64,000 nt of DNA, taken from assembly GCF_000015565.1 (NCBI RefSeq), contig NC_008786.1, positions 5,320,501-5,384,500 of the forward strand, read 5' to 3'. Shown in pieces: positions 8,797 through 18,200 of the stretch. This DNA comes from Verminephrobacter eiseniae EF01-2. GTDB taxonomy: Bacteria > Pseudomonadota > Gammaproteobacteria > Burkholderiales > Burkholderiaceae_C. The position numbers were made by a program, and so were the translations under genes. Numbering within the stretch: position 1 is the first letter of the stretch; every line of letters starts with the position of its first letter. Under the pieces are notes generated by a model. It worked only from the letters and a program-made list of their open reading frames with translations, was not told the DNA's origin and did no database searches.

Positions 8797-9103
8797 CGAT
8801 GCTGCCGCACGCAGGTGGCTGACGGCGTAAGCACCGGCCAGCGCTTGATTTGCTGCTCCGCACGCAGATAGGCTTGTCCGCCGAGTATCGCTTGCTGCCG
8901 CTCACCATATTTGGCATTCGGTTGCGCCGACAGATTCATGGCGCATTGCAGGCGAAGGTTGGGAAGCAGGGGGTTCAAGATAGTCTCCTCATCGGTACGT
9001 TCGAGGGCGTCGGGTCGACGAGCCGGCCGTTTGCCGTTGTCCCGGTGGCGTGGGACTTTTTCCACCCCGCCCCTGCGCGATCGGCCCGCGCATATGCCGC
9101 AGT
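8797..9103. other. Degraded 5' region of the SbnB-like gene and spacer
   Basis: The first hundred bases (to about 8902) continue the SbnB-like frame with ...AYAVSHLRAAASVVFG, then a stop interrupts it. Beyond that no coding region is convincing. The sequence joins the accessory patch to the tctC-type gene. Confidence 0.4.
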
Positions 9104-10252
9104 TCAGTCCAGTTTGATGCCTGCCTGGCGGATCACTTGCGCGTATTTCGCCGTCTCTTCGTCGATCTGCTCGGCGAAACGCTTGGGGCCGAGCATGCGG
9201 ATGTTTCCTTGCTGCTCCAGCCGGGCCTTGGCCGCCGGATCGTGCGCCACGGCGGCGATGGCCTCGGACAGGGCGTTCACGATGGGCGCGGGCGTCTGCG
9301 CGGGCACGAGAGCGCCGACCCAGAACGAGATGTCGAAGCCCGGGTAGCCGGCCTCCGCGATGGCCGGCACGTCGAGCAGTTCATGCCAGCGCTGGGCGGA
9401 GGTCACGGCCAGCGCGCGCAGTTGCCCGGCCTCGATCTTCGGGACCGCCGACGGGTTGTCGAACGCGGCGTCCACCTCGCCGCCCAGCAGAGCCACCTGC
9501 GCAGGGGCGGAGCCTCGATAGGCCACATGGGTCATGTTCACGCCGGCCATGCCGTTGAGCAGTTCGAAGCCCAGTTGCGTGAGATTGCCCCTCCCGGCAG
9601 ACCCGTAGGAGTAGGCGCCCGGCTTGGCCCGGGCCAGATCCAACATGCCCTGCAGCGTAGGCACGGTGCCTATCGGGCCTTTTTGGGGATTGACCGTCAG
9701 GATGAACGGAACCGAGACCATCAGCGAAACCGGAACGAAGTCCTTCTTCGGCTCGTAGCCCATCTTTTGGTAGAGCAACGGGTTGACCGTGATGGTGCTC
9801 GAGTTGCTGATCAGCACCGTGTATCCGTCGGGCGGCGAGCGCGCGACCTCGGTGGCCGCGAGCATGCCATTCGCTCCCGTCTTGTTGTCCACCAGCACCG
9901 GCTGCCCTAGTGTCGCGTCACCGATCATCTGTCGGTCTGCGCTGGCCATCGAAGCGCATCGCGGCGTTGCATCGCTTGCCAATACGCTCGGTATTGGCTG
10001 CGCGCTGCGCCTTGCGCTACGCTCCGATGGCTGCGCGCAGCCTACGACATCTGATCGGTGACACGACACTAGTTTTGTGGACAGATGCTGGCCAATGATG
10101 CGCGCCACCGAATCGATGGAGTTGCCTGCACTGAACCCGACCACGAAGCGGATGGGCTTGCTTGGGTAGCCCTGCGCCATGGCAGGCACGGCAGCCGCGC
10201 AGGCCAGCAAGGCCGCCGCCACGATCGCCAAGGAGCGTCGTTGCATACCCAT
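9104..10252 (-). CDS. TctC/Bug-family tricarboxylate-type binding protein with 54-codon palindromic insertion
   Basis: 382 codons, whereas the family is usually about 325. The excess equals a palindromic element at 9907-10072. The protein has a signal peptide (MGMQRRSLAIVAAALLACAA..AMAQ), YPSKPIRFVVGFSAGNSIDSVARIIGQ, and after the insertion GQPVLVDNKTGANGM, PDGYTVLIS and GGEVDAAFDN, all Bug-family marks. These periplasmic proteins bind carboxylates, often without a cognate transporter. Removing the element between its CTAG ends would restore LSTKLGQPVLVDN, which matches the family perfectly. If translated as is, 54 foreign residues enter the N-terminal lobe near residue 60. Whether it still binds ligand is unknown. 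Confidence 0.88.
   Translation of the reverse strand: MGMQRRSLAIVAAALLACAAAVPAMAQGYPSKPIRFVVGFSAGNSIDSVARIIGQHLSTKLVSCHRSDVVGCAQPSERSARRSAQPIPSVLASDATPRCASMASADRQMIGDATLGQPVLVDNKTGANGMLAATEVARSPPDGYTVLISNSSTITVNPLLYQKMGYEPKKDFVPVSLMVSVPFILTVNPQKGPIGTVPTLQGMLDLARAKPGAYSYGSAGRGNLTQLGFELLNGMAGVNMTHVAYRGSAPAQVALLGGEVDAAFDNPSAVPKIEAGQLRALAVTSAQRWHELLDVPAIAEAGYPGFDISFWVGALVPAQTPAPIVNALSEAIAAVAHDPAAKARLEQQGNIRMLGPKRFAEQIDEETAKYAQVIRQAGIKLD
9907..10072 (+). repeat. Palindromic CTAG element, copy 2 (inside the tctC-type gene)
   Basis: 166 bp, CTAG to CTAG. The gene is on the minus strand and reads the element from its other side, giving the peptide that starts LVSCHRSDVVGCAQPSERS and ends RQMIGDATL. 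The CTA of both bounding CTAG sites falls on a codon boundary of the host frame (10252 minus 10072 is divisible by three), and no stop is present. Net gain is 162 bp if CTAG is a target duplication. Confidence 0.95.
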
Positions 10253-10674
10253 GTCCGTCTCCTTTCAGTCGCTATGCCGTCATCCCATCAGTTCTATCAG
10301 TTCTATCAGTTCTGTTTGGCAGAATTGAAATTCCTTTTCATTCTTTCGCACAGTGTCACTGATTGCCATCGGTCCCGATGCGGAAATCGACGCCGGCGGA
10401 CGGCATTTTCGAGGGAAGAAGGCACTGCGCGAACCGGAAAACCGGTCGGGGCAGGCCATAGGGATGGTGCAAGCACACCGATGCGCCGGCATGGGCGCCA
10501 GCAGGCCCCGGTGTACCCAGGCCCCGGTGTACCAGCGCACGCAGCGCACGGTCCGCATCGTTGGCTGCGACACCGGCACGACCCGAAGGGGCGTGGATGC
10601 AGACAGCATGGCCAGAGCGCCCTGCCGGTTCGAGCGCAACGGCGCCAGCCTCGATCCCCCTGCCGCTGTCACTG
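10253..10674. other. Intergenic region with short tandem repeat
   Basis: No gene is recognised in about 420 bases. Near 10284-10312 the motif TCAGTTCTA occurs almost three times in tandem (9-bp period), just upstream of the tctC-type start. The rest, up to the mltA stop, has no convincing reading frame; open frames on both strands here look like GC-rich noise. Confidence 0.4.
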
Positions 10675-11820
10675 TCAGCGTGGCCAGAGCGCCCACAATC
10701 GCAGGCTTTGCTTGAGGCGTCCGGCGACGGCGCCGGCCTCGGGGCCCCAGCCGGTGAAGAAGTCCGCGCGCACGGCGCCCAGGATGGCGCTGCCCGTGTC
10801 TTGCGCCAGCACCATCCGGTGCAGTTGCAACTGCGGGCCGCTGGAGGCCAGCCATACCGGGGTGCCGTAGGGGATGCTTTGGCGGTCCACCGCGATCGAG
10901 CGCCCGGGCGTCAGCGGCACGCCTTGCGCGCCGCGCGGGCCGAAGCTGGCGTCGAGTGCGTCGAGCGGCTCTGCGCGAAAGAAGGTGTAGCGCGGGTTGC
11001 TCCACAGCAGTTCGTTGCGGCGCTCGGGGTTGATGGCGAGCCAGGCGCGGATGCCGGGCCAGGTCGCGTCGCGTGTCAGGCCCTGGTCGAGCAGCCAGCG
11101 GCCCGGGCTTTGGTAGGGCTGGTCGTTGGTGCCGGCGTAGGCCACCCGCACCAGCGAGACGGTGCCGTCGGGCTCGGTGATGCGCAGCCGGCCCGAGCCC
11201 TGGATATGCAGCACCATGGCCTCGACCGGGTCGCGCAGCCAGGCGATGGCCCGGTCTTGCAGCGCGGCCTGCGCTTCGGGCAGGGTGTCGATCTGCTGGC
11301 GCGTGTACCAGGGTTTGCGCGTGTCCAGCCCGTCAGGCGTCCGGTAGATCGGCACGGCAAAGCCGTTGCCGCGCTGGCGTGCCGCATCCATCGTCGGTTC
11401 GTAGTACGCGGTCAGCAGGCCATCGGCGTTGCCGTCGGTCGCTTCGATGCGGTAGGGCTGCAGCCGCGCGATCAGCCAGGCGCGCTGCTCGTCGGCGTTG
11501 GCCAGACTCAGCGGCCGCAGTTCGCGGCACAGGGCGATGAACGCGGGCGCGGGGCGCTCGCAGCTCTTGATCCAGGCGTTCCAGGCTTCATGCAATGCGT
11601 CTTCGGCAAAGCCCGGCAGTTCGGCCCAGCGCACCGGGATCCAGCGGCTCTTGGGCTGCGCCATCGGCGCTGGCAAGGGGGCTGTGTCATCCGGCGACAG
11701 CGCGGGGGGGATGGTTTCGGGCCGGGCCGGGCCGGGGCCGGGCGGCGTGGGCGTGGAGCAGGCGGCCAGCGTTCCTACAATCAGCGCTGTCGATACAAGG
11801 CGCAGGAGTGTGGATGTCAT
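10675..11820 (-). CDS. mltA: Membrane-bound lytic murein transglycosylase A
   Basis: 381 residues from the ATG at 11820. The N-terminus STALIVGTLAAC is a lipoprotein signal with lipobox LAAC, so the enzyme is anchored to the outer membrane and cleaves peptidoglycan glycan strands, releasing 1,6-anhydro-muropeptides. The MltA domain is seen in DGLLTAYYEP, VLHIQGSGRL, YAGTNDQPY and the 3D-domain end LAQDTGSAILGAVRADFFTG, which holds the catalytic aspartate (family knowledge). Its start codon shares the bases CATG with the start of the small gene on the opposite strand. Confidence 0.95.
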   Translation of the reverse strand: MTSTLLRLVSTALIVGTLAACSTPTPPGPGPARPETIPPALSPDDTAPLPAPMAQPKSRWIPVRWAELPGFAEDALHEAWNAWIKSCERPAPAFIALCRELRPLSLANADEQRAWLIARLQPYRIEATDGNADGLLTAYYEPTMDAARQRGNGFAVPIYRTPDGLDTRKPWYTRQQIDTLPEAQAALQDRAIAWLRDPVEAMVLHIQGSGRLRITEPDGTVSLVRVAYAGTNDQPYQSPGRWLLDQGLTRDATWPGIRAWLAINPERRNELLWSNPRYTFFRAEPLDALDASFGPRGAQGVPLTPGRSIAVDRQSIPYGTPVWLASSGPQLQLHRMVLAQDTGSAILGAVRADFFTGWGPEAGAVAGRLKQSLRLWALWPR

Positions 11821-11959
11821 GGGGCTGATTTTGCTCGAAGCATTGCTGGCGCTGGTGCTGTTGCTGGCGATCGTCTGGTGGACCATGTTCTGTGGCCGCA
11901 AGGGTGGCGAGCCCGAGCCGCCTGCGGACGATGACGACAACCGGCCGCCGGCGCCCTGA
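11819..11959 (+). CDS. Small single-span membrane protein (hypothetical)
   Basis: 46 residues: MGLILLEALLALVLLLAIVW forms one hydrophobic helix, followed by a Cys-Gly-Arg-Lys turn and an acidic, proline-rich tail (EPEPPADDDDN). The codon pattern and the helix-then-charged-tail design look like a real small inner-membrane protein. A weak AGGAG at 11802-11806 lies 12 bases before the ATG. It is divergent from mltA, and the two start codons overlap within CATG. Function unknown. Confidence 0.5.
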   Translation: MGLILLEALLALVLLLAIVWWTMFCGRKGGEPEPPADDDDNRPPAP

Positions 11960-12083
11960 GCGCATGGGCTGGTTCGTTCCATTGCTCCATCGTTCGTGAA
12001 CGCAAAGGCGCAGCGCCGACAGTGCCCATGCACGGCAAGCGGCGCCGACGCAGGGCACGGATGCGGATGGTTCAGGAATGGAA

Positions 12084-12713
12084 TCAGCCTCCGATGCGCA
12101 GCAGGTTGGCCAGTTCCACGGCCGACTTGACCTGCATTTTGTCGAACACGCGCGCGCGGTGCACTTCCACCGTGCGCACGCTGATTTCCAGTTGGTCGGC
12201 GATCAGTTTGTTGGGCATGCCTGCCACCACCCGGTCGAGCACGTCGCGCTCGCGTTCGGTCAGTTCGCGCAGCCGCAGTTGCAGGTCGCTGCGCTCGCGC
12301 AGTTGCGCCAGGCGCCGGGCCGACTCGGCCAGGGCCTGTTCGATGCGGTCGACCAGCGCGTTGTCGGAGAAGGGTTTTTCGCAAAAATCGAAGGCGCCGC
12401 GCTTGACGGTGTCCACGGCGGTGGGCACATCGGCATGGCCGGTCAGAAAGATCACCGGCAGGGTGCCGAGGTCGCCGCGCTGTGCCAACAGGTCGAACAG
12501 CGCCAGCCCGCTCATGCCCGGCATGCGCATGTCCAGCAGCAGGCAGCAGGGCTGGCGCCGGGGCGGGTGGCTTTGCAGCATGGCGTCGAAGGCTTCGGCG
12601 CTGGCGAACGATTCGCTGGGCAGTCTGCGCGAACGCAGCAGCCAGGCCAGCGCGTCGCGCACGCCGGCGTCGTCGTCGACGATGTACACGGTGGCGTCGA
12701 ATACGGGTTCCAT
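12084..12713 (-). CDS. FixJ/NarL-type response regulator
   Basis: 209 residues. The receiver domain has the acidic triplet DDD (13-15), phospho-acceptor Asp61 in LLLDMRMPGMSG, FLTGHADVP and the lysine of CEKPF. The C-terminal LuxR-type helix-turn-helix is LTERERDVLDRVVAGMPNKL...VRTVEVHRARVFDKM, so it is a DNA-binding transcription regulator. It follows the sensor kinase with a 1-bp stop/start overlap (TGATG), so the two are a cognate pair. The regulon is unknown; FixJ/TodT-like regulators control respiratory or catabolic genes. Confidence 0.93.
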   Translation of the reverse strand: MEPVFDATVYIVDDDAGVRDALAWLLRSRRLPSESFASAEAFDAMLQSHPPRRQPCCLLLDMRMPGMSGLALFDLLAQRGDLGTLPVIFLTGHADVPTAVDTVKRGAFDFCEKPFSDNALVDRIEQALAESARRLAQLRERSDLQLRLRELTERERDVLDRVVAGMPNKLIADQLEISVRTVEVHRARVFDKMQVKSAVELANLLRIGG

Positions 12714-15259
12714 CAGGTTTGCGGCAAGGCGGGGATCGGTGCAGGGGGCGAGGCGGCTGCGGCAGGCAGCACGAAGCTGCATACCGTACCACGCGGCCCA
12801 TGCGGGGCCAAGCCGAGCCAACCGCCGTGCTGCTCGATCACCGTGCGGCACATGCTCAGGCCCAGGCCCATGCCTTCCGGGCGGGTGGTGAAAAAGGGGG
12901 TGAAGAGTTTTTGCACCACTTCCGGCGGGATGCCGGTGCCCAGGTCGGTGACGGTAAATTCCAGCCAGCCGCTGTGCCGCCGGGTGGCCGCGCGGCGCAC
13001 CCGGATGTCGAGCACGCGCGTGCGCACTGCGGGGTCGTCCATGGCTTGCATGGCGTTGCGCGCCAGGTTCAGCAGCACCTGCTCGACCATCGTCCGGTCG
13101 CACAGGGCCGGGGCCAGCGCCGGCTCCACGCTGGTGTGCACGCGCACGCCGAGTTTGCGCGCTTGCAGGCTCACCAGCGGCAAGATGGCGTCGAGCAGTT
13201 GCTGCGCGTGCACGGCTTCGCGGGACTGGTCGCGGCGGCGCACGAAGTCGTGCACGCTTTTGATGACGCGGCCGGCGCGTTCGGCCTGGCGGGCGATTTG
13301 CTGCATCGCCATGCGCAGGTCTTGCAGCGCGTCCGGCCCGACGCTGGCGCCCGGGCGGGCAGGCCCGAGCAGGTTCAGCGAGCCATTGGCGTAGCTGGCG
13401 ATGGCGGCCAGCGGCTGGTTCAGTTCATGGCTGAGCAGCGACGCCATTTCCCCCACCGTGGCCAGCCGGGCGCTGGCCTGCAGGCGTTCTTGCGAGGCGC
13501 GCGAGAGTTCTTCGACCCGGCGCTGTTCGCTGATGTCGAGAAACGCGCTCATCCAGCCGGTGTGCTGGCCTTGGGCGTTGATCAGCGGGGCTTCGATGAT
13601 CAGCACGGCAAACCGGGTGCCGTCCTTGCGCATGAACTCGGACTCGAAGCCCGCGCGCGGCGGCATCGAGCCGGCAAAACGGGTCGCCTGGCGCTGGCGG
13701 TATTCCTGCACCCGCTCGGGCGGCCAGTAGGGGGCCGACAGGCTGTGCCCCATCAGTTCGGCGGCGCCAAAGCCCACCATTTCGCAAAAGGCCGGGTTGA
13801 CGTAGGTGATGCGCCCTTGCAGGTCGCGCGCGCGCAAGCCGGTGACCAGCGAGTCTTCCATGGCTTTGCGAAAGGCCAGCGCGTCGGCCAGGTCGCGTTC
13901 GGCGCGCAGGCGGCGGCGGTTGTCGCGCACCAGCACCACGAGCACGGTCACCAGCGCGATCGACAGCGTGGTCACCAGCGCGGTGAGCACGTTCGGAAAC
14001 AGGCTCGGCGCGCTGTGCCAGCCGTCCATGCGCAGCACCAGCGTGTTGCCCGGCAGATCCAGCAGATGCTGCGCGCTGAATCGGTGCAGGCCCCGGCGCG
14101 CCTGGCCCAGCGTGGCCAGGCGCGTGCCGTCGGTTTCGGCAAATGAGATGTCCTGGCTGCGCGTGAGGTGGTGTTCCACCAGGTTCGCCAACATGCCATG
14201 CAAGGCGTAGGTGGCCAGCAGAAAGCCGGTGCTGCGCCCGCCTGCGCTCAAGGGCAGGCACAGTTCCATCATTTCCGAGCCCAGGCCGTCGCCATGGGGC
14301 CGAAAGTAGCTGTCGGAGTACGCCGGCTGGCCCAGGTGGCGGGCGTTGGCGCAGGTGATGCCCAAGTCCGGCTGGCCGCTGTCGCGCAGCCGCTGGTCCC
14401 AGGCCGTCGGGCGATAGGGCGACTGCACATGGGTGCGCAGGCGCAGTTCGGCGTCGCGCCATTCGATGCGCACCAGTTCGCGGCGCTGGCGCAGCAGGTC
14501 GGCCGCCTGGGCCTCCCAGGCCAGTGGGCCCGGGTTGCCGGCGGTCAGCGCCTGCAGGCTTTGCAGGTTGCGTGTCAGAGCGGTGCGGATGTCGGAGACG
14601 GCAGCGGCCGCATCGTGTTCGAGTTGCGACTGCACCTGGCTGGCTTCGTAGCGCCCGGCCAGCCACACCAGGATGGCGAGCATGGCGCACACCAGCAGCA
14701 CCAGCGCCGTCCACAGCGACCAGCGCCGCCATGCGCCGCGCCAGCGTTGCAGCAGGGTGCGCCGCCCGGCGGTGCTTGCTGGAATACCTTCGCCTTCGGC
14801 TACGGTGTGAGCGCCTTCGGGTGGCCGGGCGGCGCTCGCTGGAATACCTTCGCCTTCGGCTGCGGTGTGAGCGCCTTCGGGCGGCCAGGCGGCGCTCGCT
14901 GGAGTACCTTCGCCTTCGGCTGCGGTGTGGGCGCCTTCGGGCGGCCGGGCGGCGCTCGCTGGAGTACCTTCGCCTTCGGCTGCGGTGTGAGCGCCTTCGG
15001 GCGGCCGGGCGGCGTTCGCTGGAGTACCTTCGCCTTCGGCTGCGGTGTGAGCGCCTTCGGGCGGCCGGGCGGCGCTCGCTGGAGTACCTTCGCCTTCGGC
15101 TGCGGTGTGAGCGCCTTCGGGCGGCCGGGCGGCGTTCGCTGGAGTACCTTCGCCTTCGGCTACGGTGTGAGCGCCTTCGGGCGGCCGGGCGACGCTCGCT
15201 GGAATACCTTCGCCTTCGGCTACGGTGTGAGCGCCTTCGGGCGGCCGGGCGGCGCTCAC
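12713..15259 (-). CDS. PAS-domain sensor histidine kinase with eight 20-residue N-terminal repeats
   Basis: 848 residues from the GTG at 15259. Residues 1-160 are eight copies of a 20-mer (consensus ASAARPPEGAHTAAEGEGTP). Then come a transmembrane helix (SLWTALVLLVCAMLAILVWL), a periplasmic sensor region, a second helix (VLTALVTTLSIALVTVLVVL), a PAS domain (GRITYVNPAFCEMVGFGAAE), the H-box LLSHELNQPLAAI, N-box LLNLARNAMQAM, G1 VTDLGTGIP and FFTTRPEGMGLGLSM. It should sense a periplasmic or redox cue and phosphorylate the FixJ-type partner. The likely ancestral start is the ATG at 15291, which overlaps the yhdP stop (ATGA) but now runs into a TGA after 11 codons (MKPPALAQRLP) because of the repeat. 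No Shine-Dalgarno is obvious for the GTG. Confidence 0.9.
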   Translation of the reverse strand: MSAARPPEGAHTVAEGEGIPASVARPPEGAHTVAEGEGTPANAARPPEGAHTAAEGEGTPASAARPPEGAHTAAEGEGTPANAARPPEGAHTAAEGEGTPASAARPPEGAHTAAEGEGTPASAAWPPEGAHTAAEGEGIPASAARPPEGAHTVAEGEGIPASTAGRRTLLQRWRGAWRRWSLWTALVLLVCAMLAILVWLAGRYEASQVQSQLEHDAAAAVSDIRTALTRNLQSLQALTAGNPGPLAWEAQAADLLRQRRELVRIEWRDAELRLRTHVQSPYRPTAWDQRLRDSGQPDLGITCANARHLGQPAYSDSYFRPHGDGLGSEMMELCLPLSAGGRSTGFLLATYALHGMLANLVEHHLTRSQDISFAETDGTRLATLGQARRGLHRFSAQHLLDLPGNTLVLRMDGWHSAPSLFPNVLTALVTTLSIALVTVLVVLVRDNRRRLRAERDLADALAFRKAMEDSLVTGLRARDLQGRITYVNPAFCEMVGFGAAELMGHSLSAPYWPPERVQEYRQRQATRFAGSMPPRAGFESEFMRKDGTRFAVLIIEAPLINAQGQHTGWMSAFLDISEQRRVEELSRASQERLQASARLATVGEMASLLSHELNQPLAAIASYANGSLNLLGPARPGASVGPDALQDLRMAMQQIARQAERAGRVIKSVHDFVRRRDQSREAVHAQQLLDAILPLVSLQARKLGVRVHTSVEPALAPALCDRTMVEQVLLNLARNAMQAMDDPAVRTRVLDIRVRRAATRRHSGWLEFTVTDLGTGIPPEVVQKLFTPFFTTRPEGMGLGLSMCRTVIEQHGGWLGLAPHGPRGTVCSFVLPAAAASPPAPIPALPQT
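14780..15259 (-). repeat. 60-bp minisatellite, eight tandem coding copies
   Basis: Eight head-to-tail 60-bp units with only a few substitutions between copies (Ala/Val, Thr/Ile, Ser/Asn, Arg/Trp). Because 60 is a multiple of three, copy-number change keeps frame. Read on the minus strand each unit codes ASAARPPEGAHTAAEGEGTP; the first unit has GTG where the others have GCG, creating the start codon. The unit is also open in other frames and on the opposite strand. A single matching unit begins hisH2 at 54335. Confidence 0.97.
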
Positions 15260-15287
15260 GGCAGGCGCTGCGCCAGGGCCGGCGGCT

Positions 15288-18200
15288 TCATGAGGGTGCT
15301 CCGGCTGTCGCGGGGGGGCTGGCGGGGCGGATGTCGCTGCCGGCGGGGCCGGTGTTGCCGTCAGAGGGGCGGGGGTCGCTACCGGAGGGGCTGGCGTTGC
15401 TGCCGGCCGGGTTGGCGTCGGTCACCGGGCGACCCTGGCGGCCCTGGCGCGGCACGCGCACGACCTGCGGGTCGGTCCAACTGCCGTCGATGTGAAACTC
15501 CTTGGTGGCGGCCTCGATCAGCGGGCCGCGCAGAAACATCTGGGCCAGGAAACTGCCCAGTCCGAGCACCGGATTGATGGCCGTGGCCACCAGCGATGCG
15601 GTCATCGCATCGATCTCGGGCACCACCACCACGCGCAGGTTCTGCGTTTCGTGGGCGATGTCGGCACTGCCTTCCATCAGCACGGCGGCATTGACGCCTT
15701 TCATTTGCAGGTTGTTGGTGCTGGCCACGCCCTGCTCTATGCGCAGGTCGCCGCGCACGAAGTCGAAGGCAAAGCCTTCGCTGAACACGTCGCGAAAGTC
15801 CAGTGTCAGGCGCCGCGGCAGCGATTGCAGGCTGAGCACGCCCAGCAGTTTGGCCAGGCCCGGGTCGGCCTTGAGGAACTGGCCGGATTCGATGTTCAGG
15901 TGCGTCTGGCCCGTCATGCTGCGGTAGTCGGGGTTGAACGGCGCGCCGAGCCAGGCCACCCGGCCTTGCAGCAGCCCCTTGCCGTGGCGCACCACATGGG
16001 CCAGCCCCAGGCGTTCGAGCAGCGCGCCCGCGTCGCGGATGTCGAGCTCGAAGCTGAGCGCCGTGCGCCGCTCGGCGGGCCGGGGGCCGGCGCCAGGCCC
16101 GGTCGCGTTCAACCGGGCCCAGTTGCCTTGGGCGCTCAAGCTCGCCTCGGGCGTCAGCAGGTTGAACCGGGTCAGGCGCCATTCGCGTTGCAGGCCCGCG
16201 TCGCCGCCGTCAGTGCCCTGGTTGCGCGCCTGCATTTCCAACTGTCCCAGGCGTTTTCCGCGCATCTCGAAATCCTCGACCACGATGTCCAGCGCCGGCA
16301 GGTTGCCCAACGGTCCGGATTGACCGGATTGACCGGGCTGGGCATCGGGCAAGGCCCCGACCCGGGACTGCGCCTGGGCCACCTCGCCGGGCGGCATGCG
16401 CGCGCGCGCGAGGCGGGCAAACACCAGGCCGTCGGCGTACTCGGTGGAGCCGCCGGGCGGGCGGTATTCCAGATAGCCTTCGAGTTCGCTGGCATGCAGG
16501 TTGGCGCGCCAGGTGGCGCCCTCGCGCTGCACCCTGGCGACGAGGTTGTGCAGCGTGCGGCCTTGCAGTGTCAGCGCGCGTGCGCGCAGCGCCAGCGTGG
16601 TGGGCAGCCAAGCCTGCGCCAGGCCGGGCGTTGCGCCGTGGGCAGATGGCTCTGTCGCCTGCGCCAGCACCGCCCGCCACGCATCGACATCGAGCCGGCC
16701 CTGATCGAAACGCATGTGGGCGGCCACGCCCTGGGCCGGCTGCGGCGCCGCTTCTCCCGGGGCCAGCCCGATGCCGATGGCGCCGCGCAGCACGCGGGCC
16801 TGGGGGCCGCTCAGGTCTTGCAGATAGCTGGCGCTGCCCACCGTGCCCAGGTCCAGCGTGATGCGCTCGCGCAGCGGCGGTGCGGCGCCGGCGTTGGCCA
16901 GCCCGGTCAGCGATTCGCGCGCCACCCGGGTGTCGAAGCGCAGCGGCAGGCTGCTGTCGGCCGGCTTGCCCAGCGGGGCCGGCAGCGCCAGCGCCAAGCC
17001 CTGCAAACTGCTGCTCAGTTGCCACTCGGGCACGCCCCGGCGCTGCGTCAGCGCCAGGGTGTAGGCGGTGCTGCCGCTGGCGCGGCGCGCCAGGCGGGAC
17101 AGCAGGCCCAGTTGCGGGGTCTGTTGCAGACCTTCGGCGCTGGCGCTGCCCTGGGCGCGGATCTGCAAGGCCGATTCGCTCGCCGGCGCGTTCGCGGCCA
17201 GCGCGCGCATGCCGCCTTCGAGCCGCACCGTGCCGCCCAGCGCCTGGGCTTGCAGGTTGCTGAGCGCAAAGCCGGTTTCGCTGAACTGCACCATGCCCCG
17301 CACGCGGCCCAGCGGGGGCAGGTCTGGCGTGATGCGCACATCGTTGTCGGCCAGCGTGACGCTGCCCTGCACCTTGGACAGTTGCATCTGGCCGATCGGC
17401 AGGCTCAGGCTCAGTTGCACGCCGGCGTTGCCGCTGCCGCTGGTGTGCGCCAGCGCGTTGTCGGTGATGCCGGCCAGCGGCGAGTCGTTGACGAACCGGA
17501 GCAGTTCGGGCAGCGGGCCGTGGGCCTCGGCGCTGACGGCCACCACGGTGTGCTCCAGGTCGGGAATTCGGGCCTCCACCATGGACAGTTGCAGCCCCCG
17601 GCTACCGGCCAGCCGGCCGCTGGCGCCGCGCACCTGCATGCCCGAGCGCTCGAAGATCAACTCGCCCCCGAGTTGCGTCAGCGCCGGCCAAAGCCCTGCG
17701 CCGGCAGGCTGCAACGCGGGCGGCACATAGGCGTAAGTGACATCCTTGACGCGCGCGGCGATGCGAAATTCGCCCTGCCTGGGGTCGTTGAATGGCAGCT
17801 CGTGCAGGTCGCCCTTGACGCGAAATTGCACCTGGCTGGCGCTGCCTGCGATGACGGCCTGGCGCACATAGTGGCGCGCCGACGGCTCTATTGCCAGCGG
17901 CAGGTAGCGGTGCACGCGGGCGCCATCGGCGCGGCTCAGGCTGCCCGTCAGGTCCAACACCCCCGGAAAGCGCGCGCGCCGGGCGGCGCCGGTATGCCAA
18001 CTGATCTGGGCCTGGCCTTGCGCGTCGGCATTGGCAAACTGCACCTGCCGGGCCTGCACGGCGATGCGTTGGCCCTGAATCTGCCAGTGCACATCGGCGC
18101 TGAGCCGGTCCAGCGGCAGCACCGGGTCTTCCCATACGCCCGGCAACACCAGCGCGCCCGAGGTGATGCGCAAGGCGGCCCGGCCGCCGGTCTCGGTCAT

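Noticed and set aside
14780..15259. CRISPR-like array of 60-bp repeats
   Set aside because: Units are contiguous with no unique spacers, stay in frame with the kinase and differ by point changes; it is a coding minisatellite.
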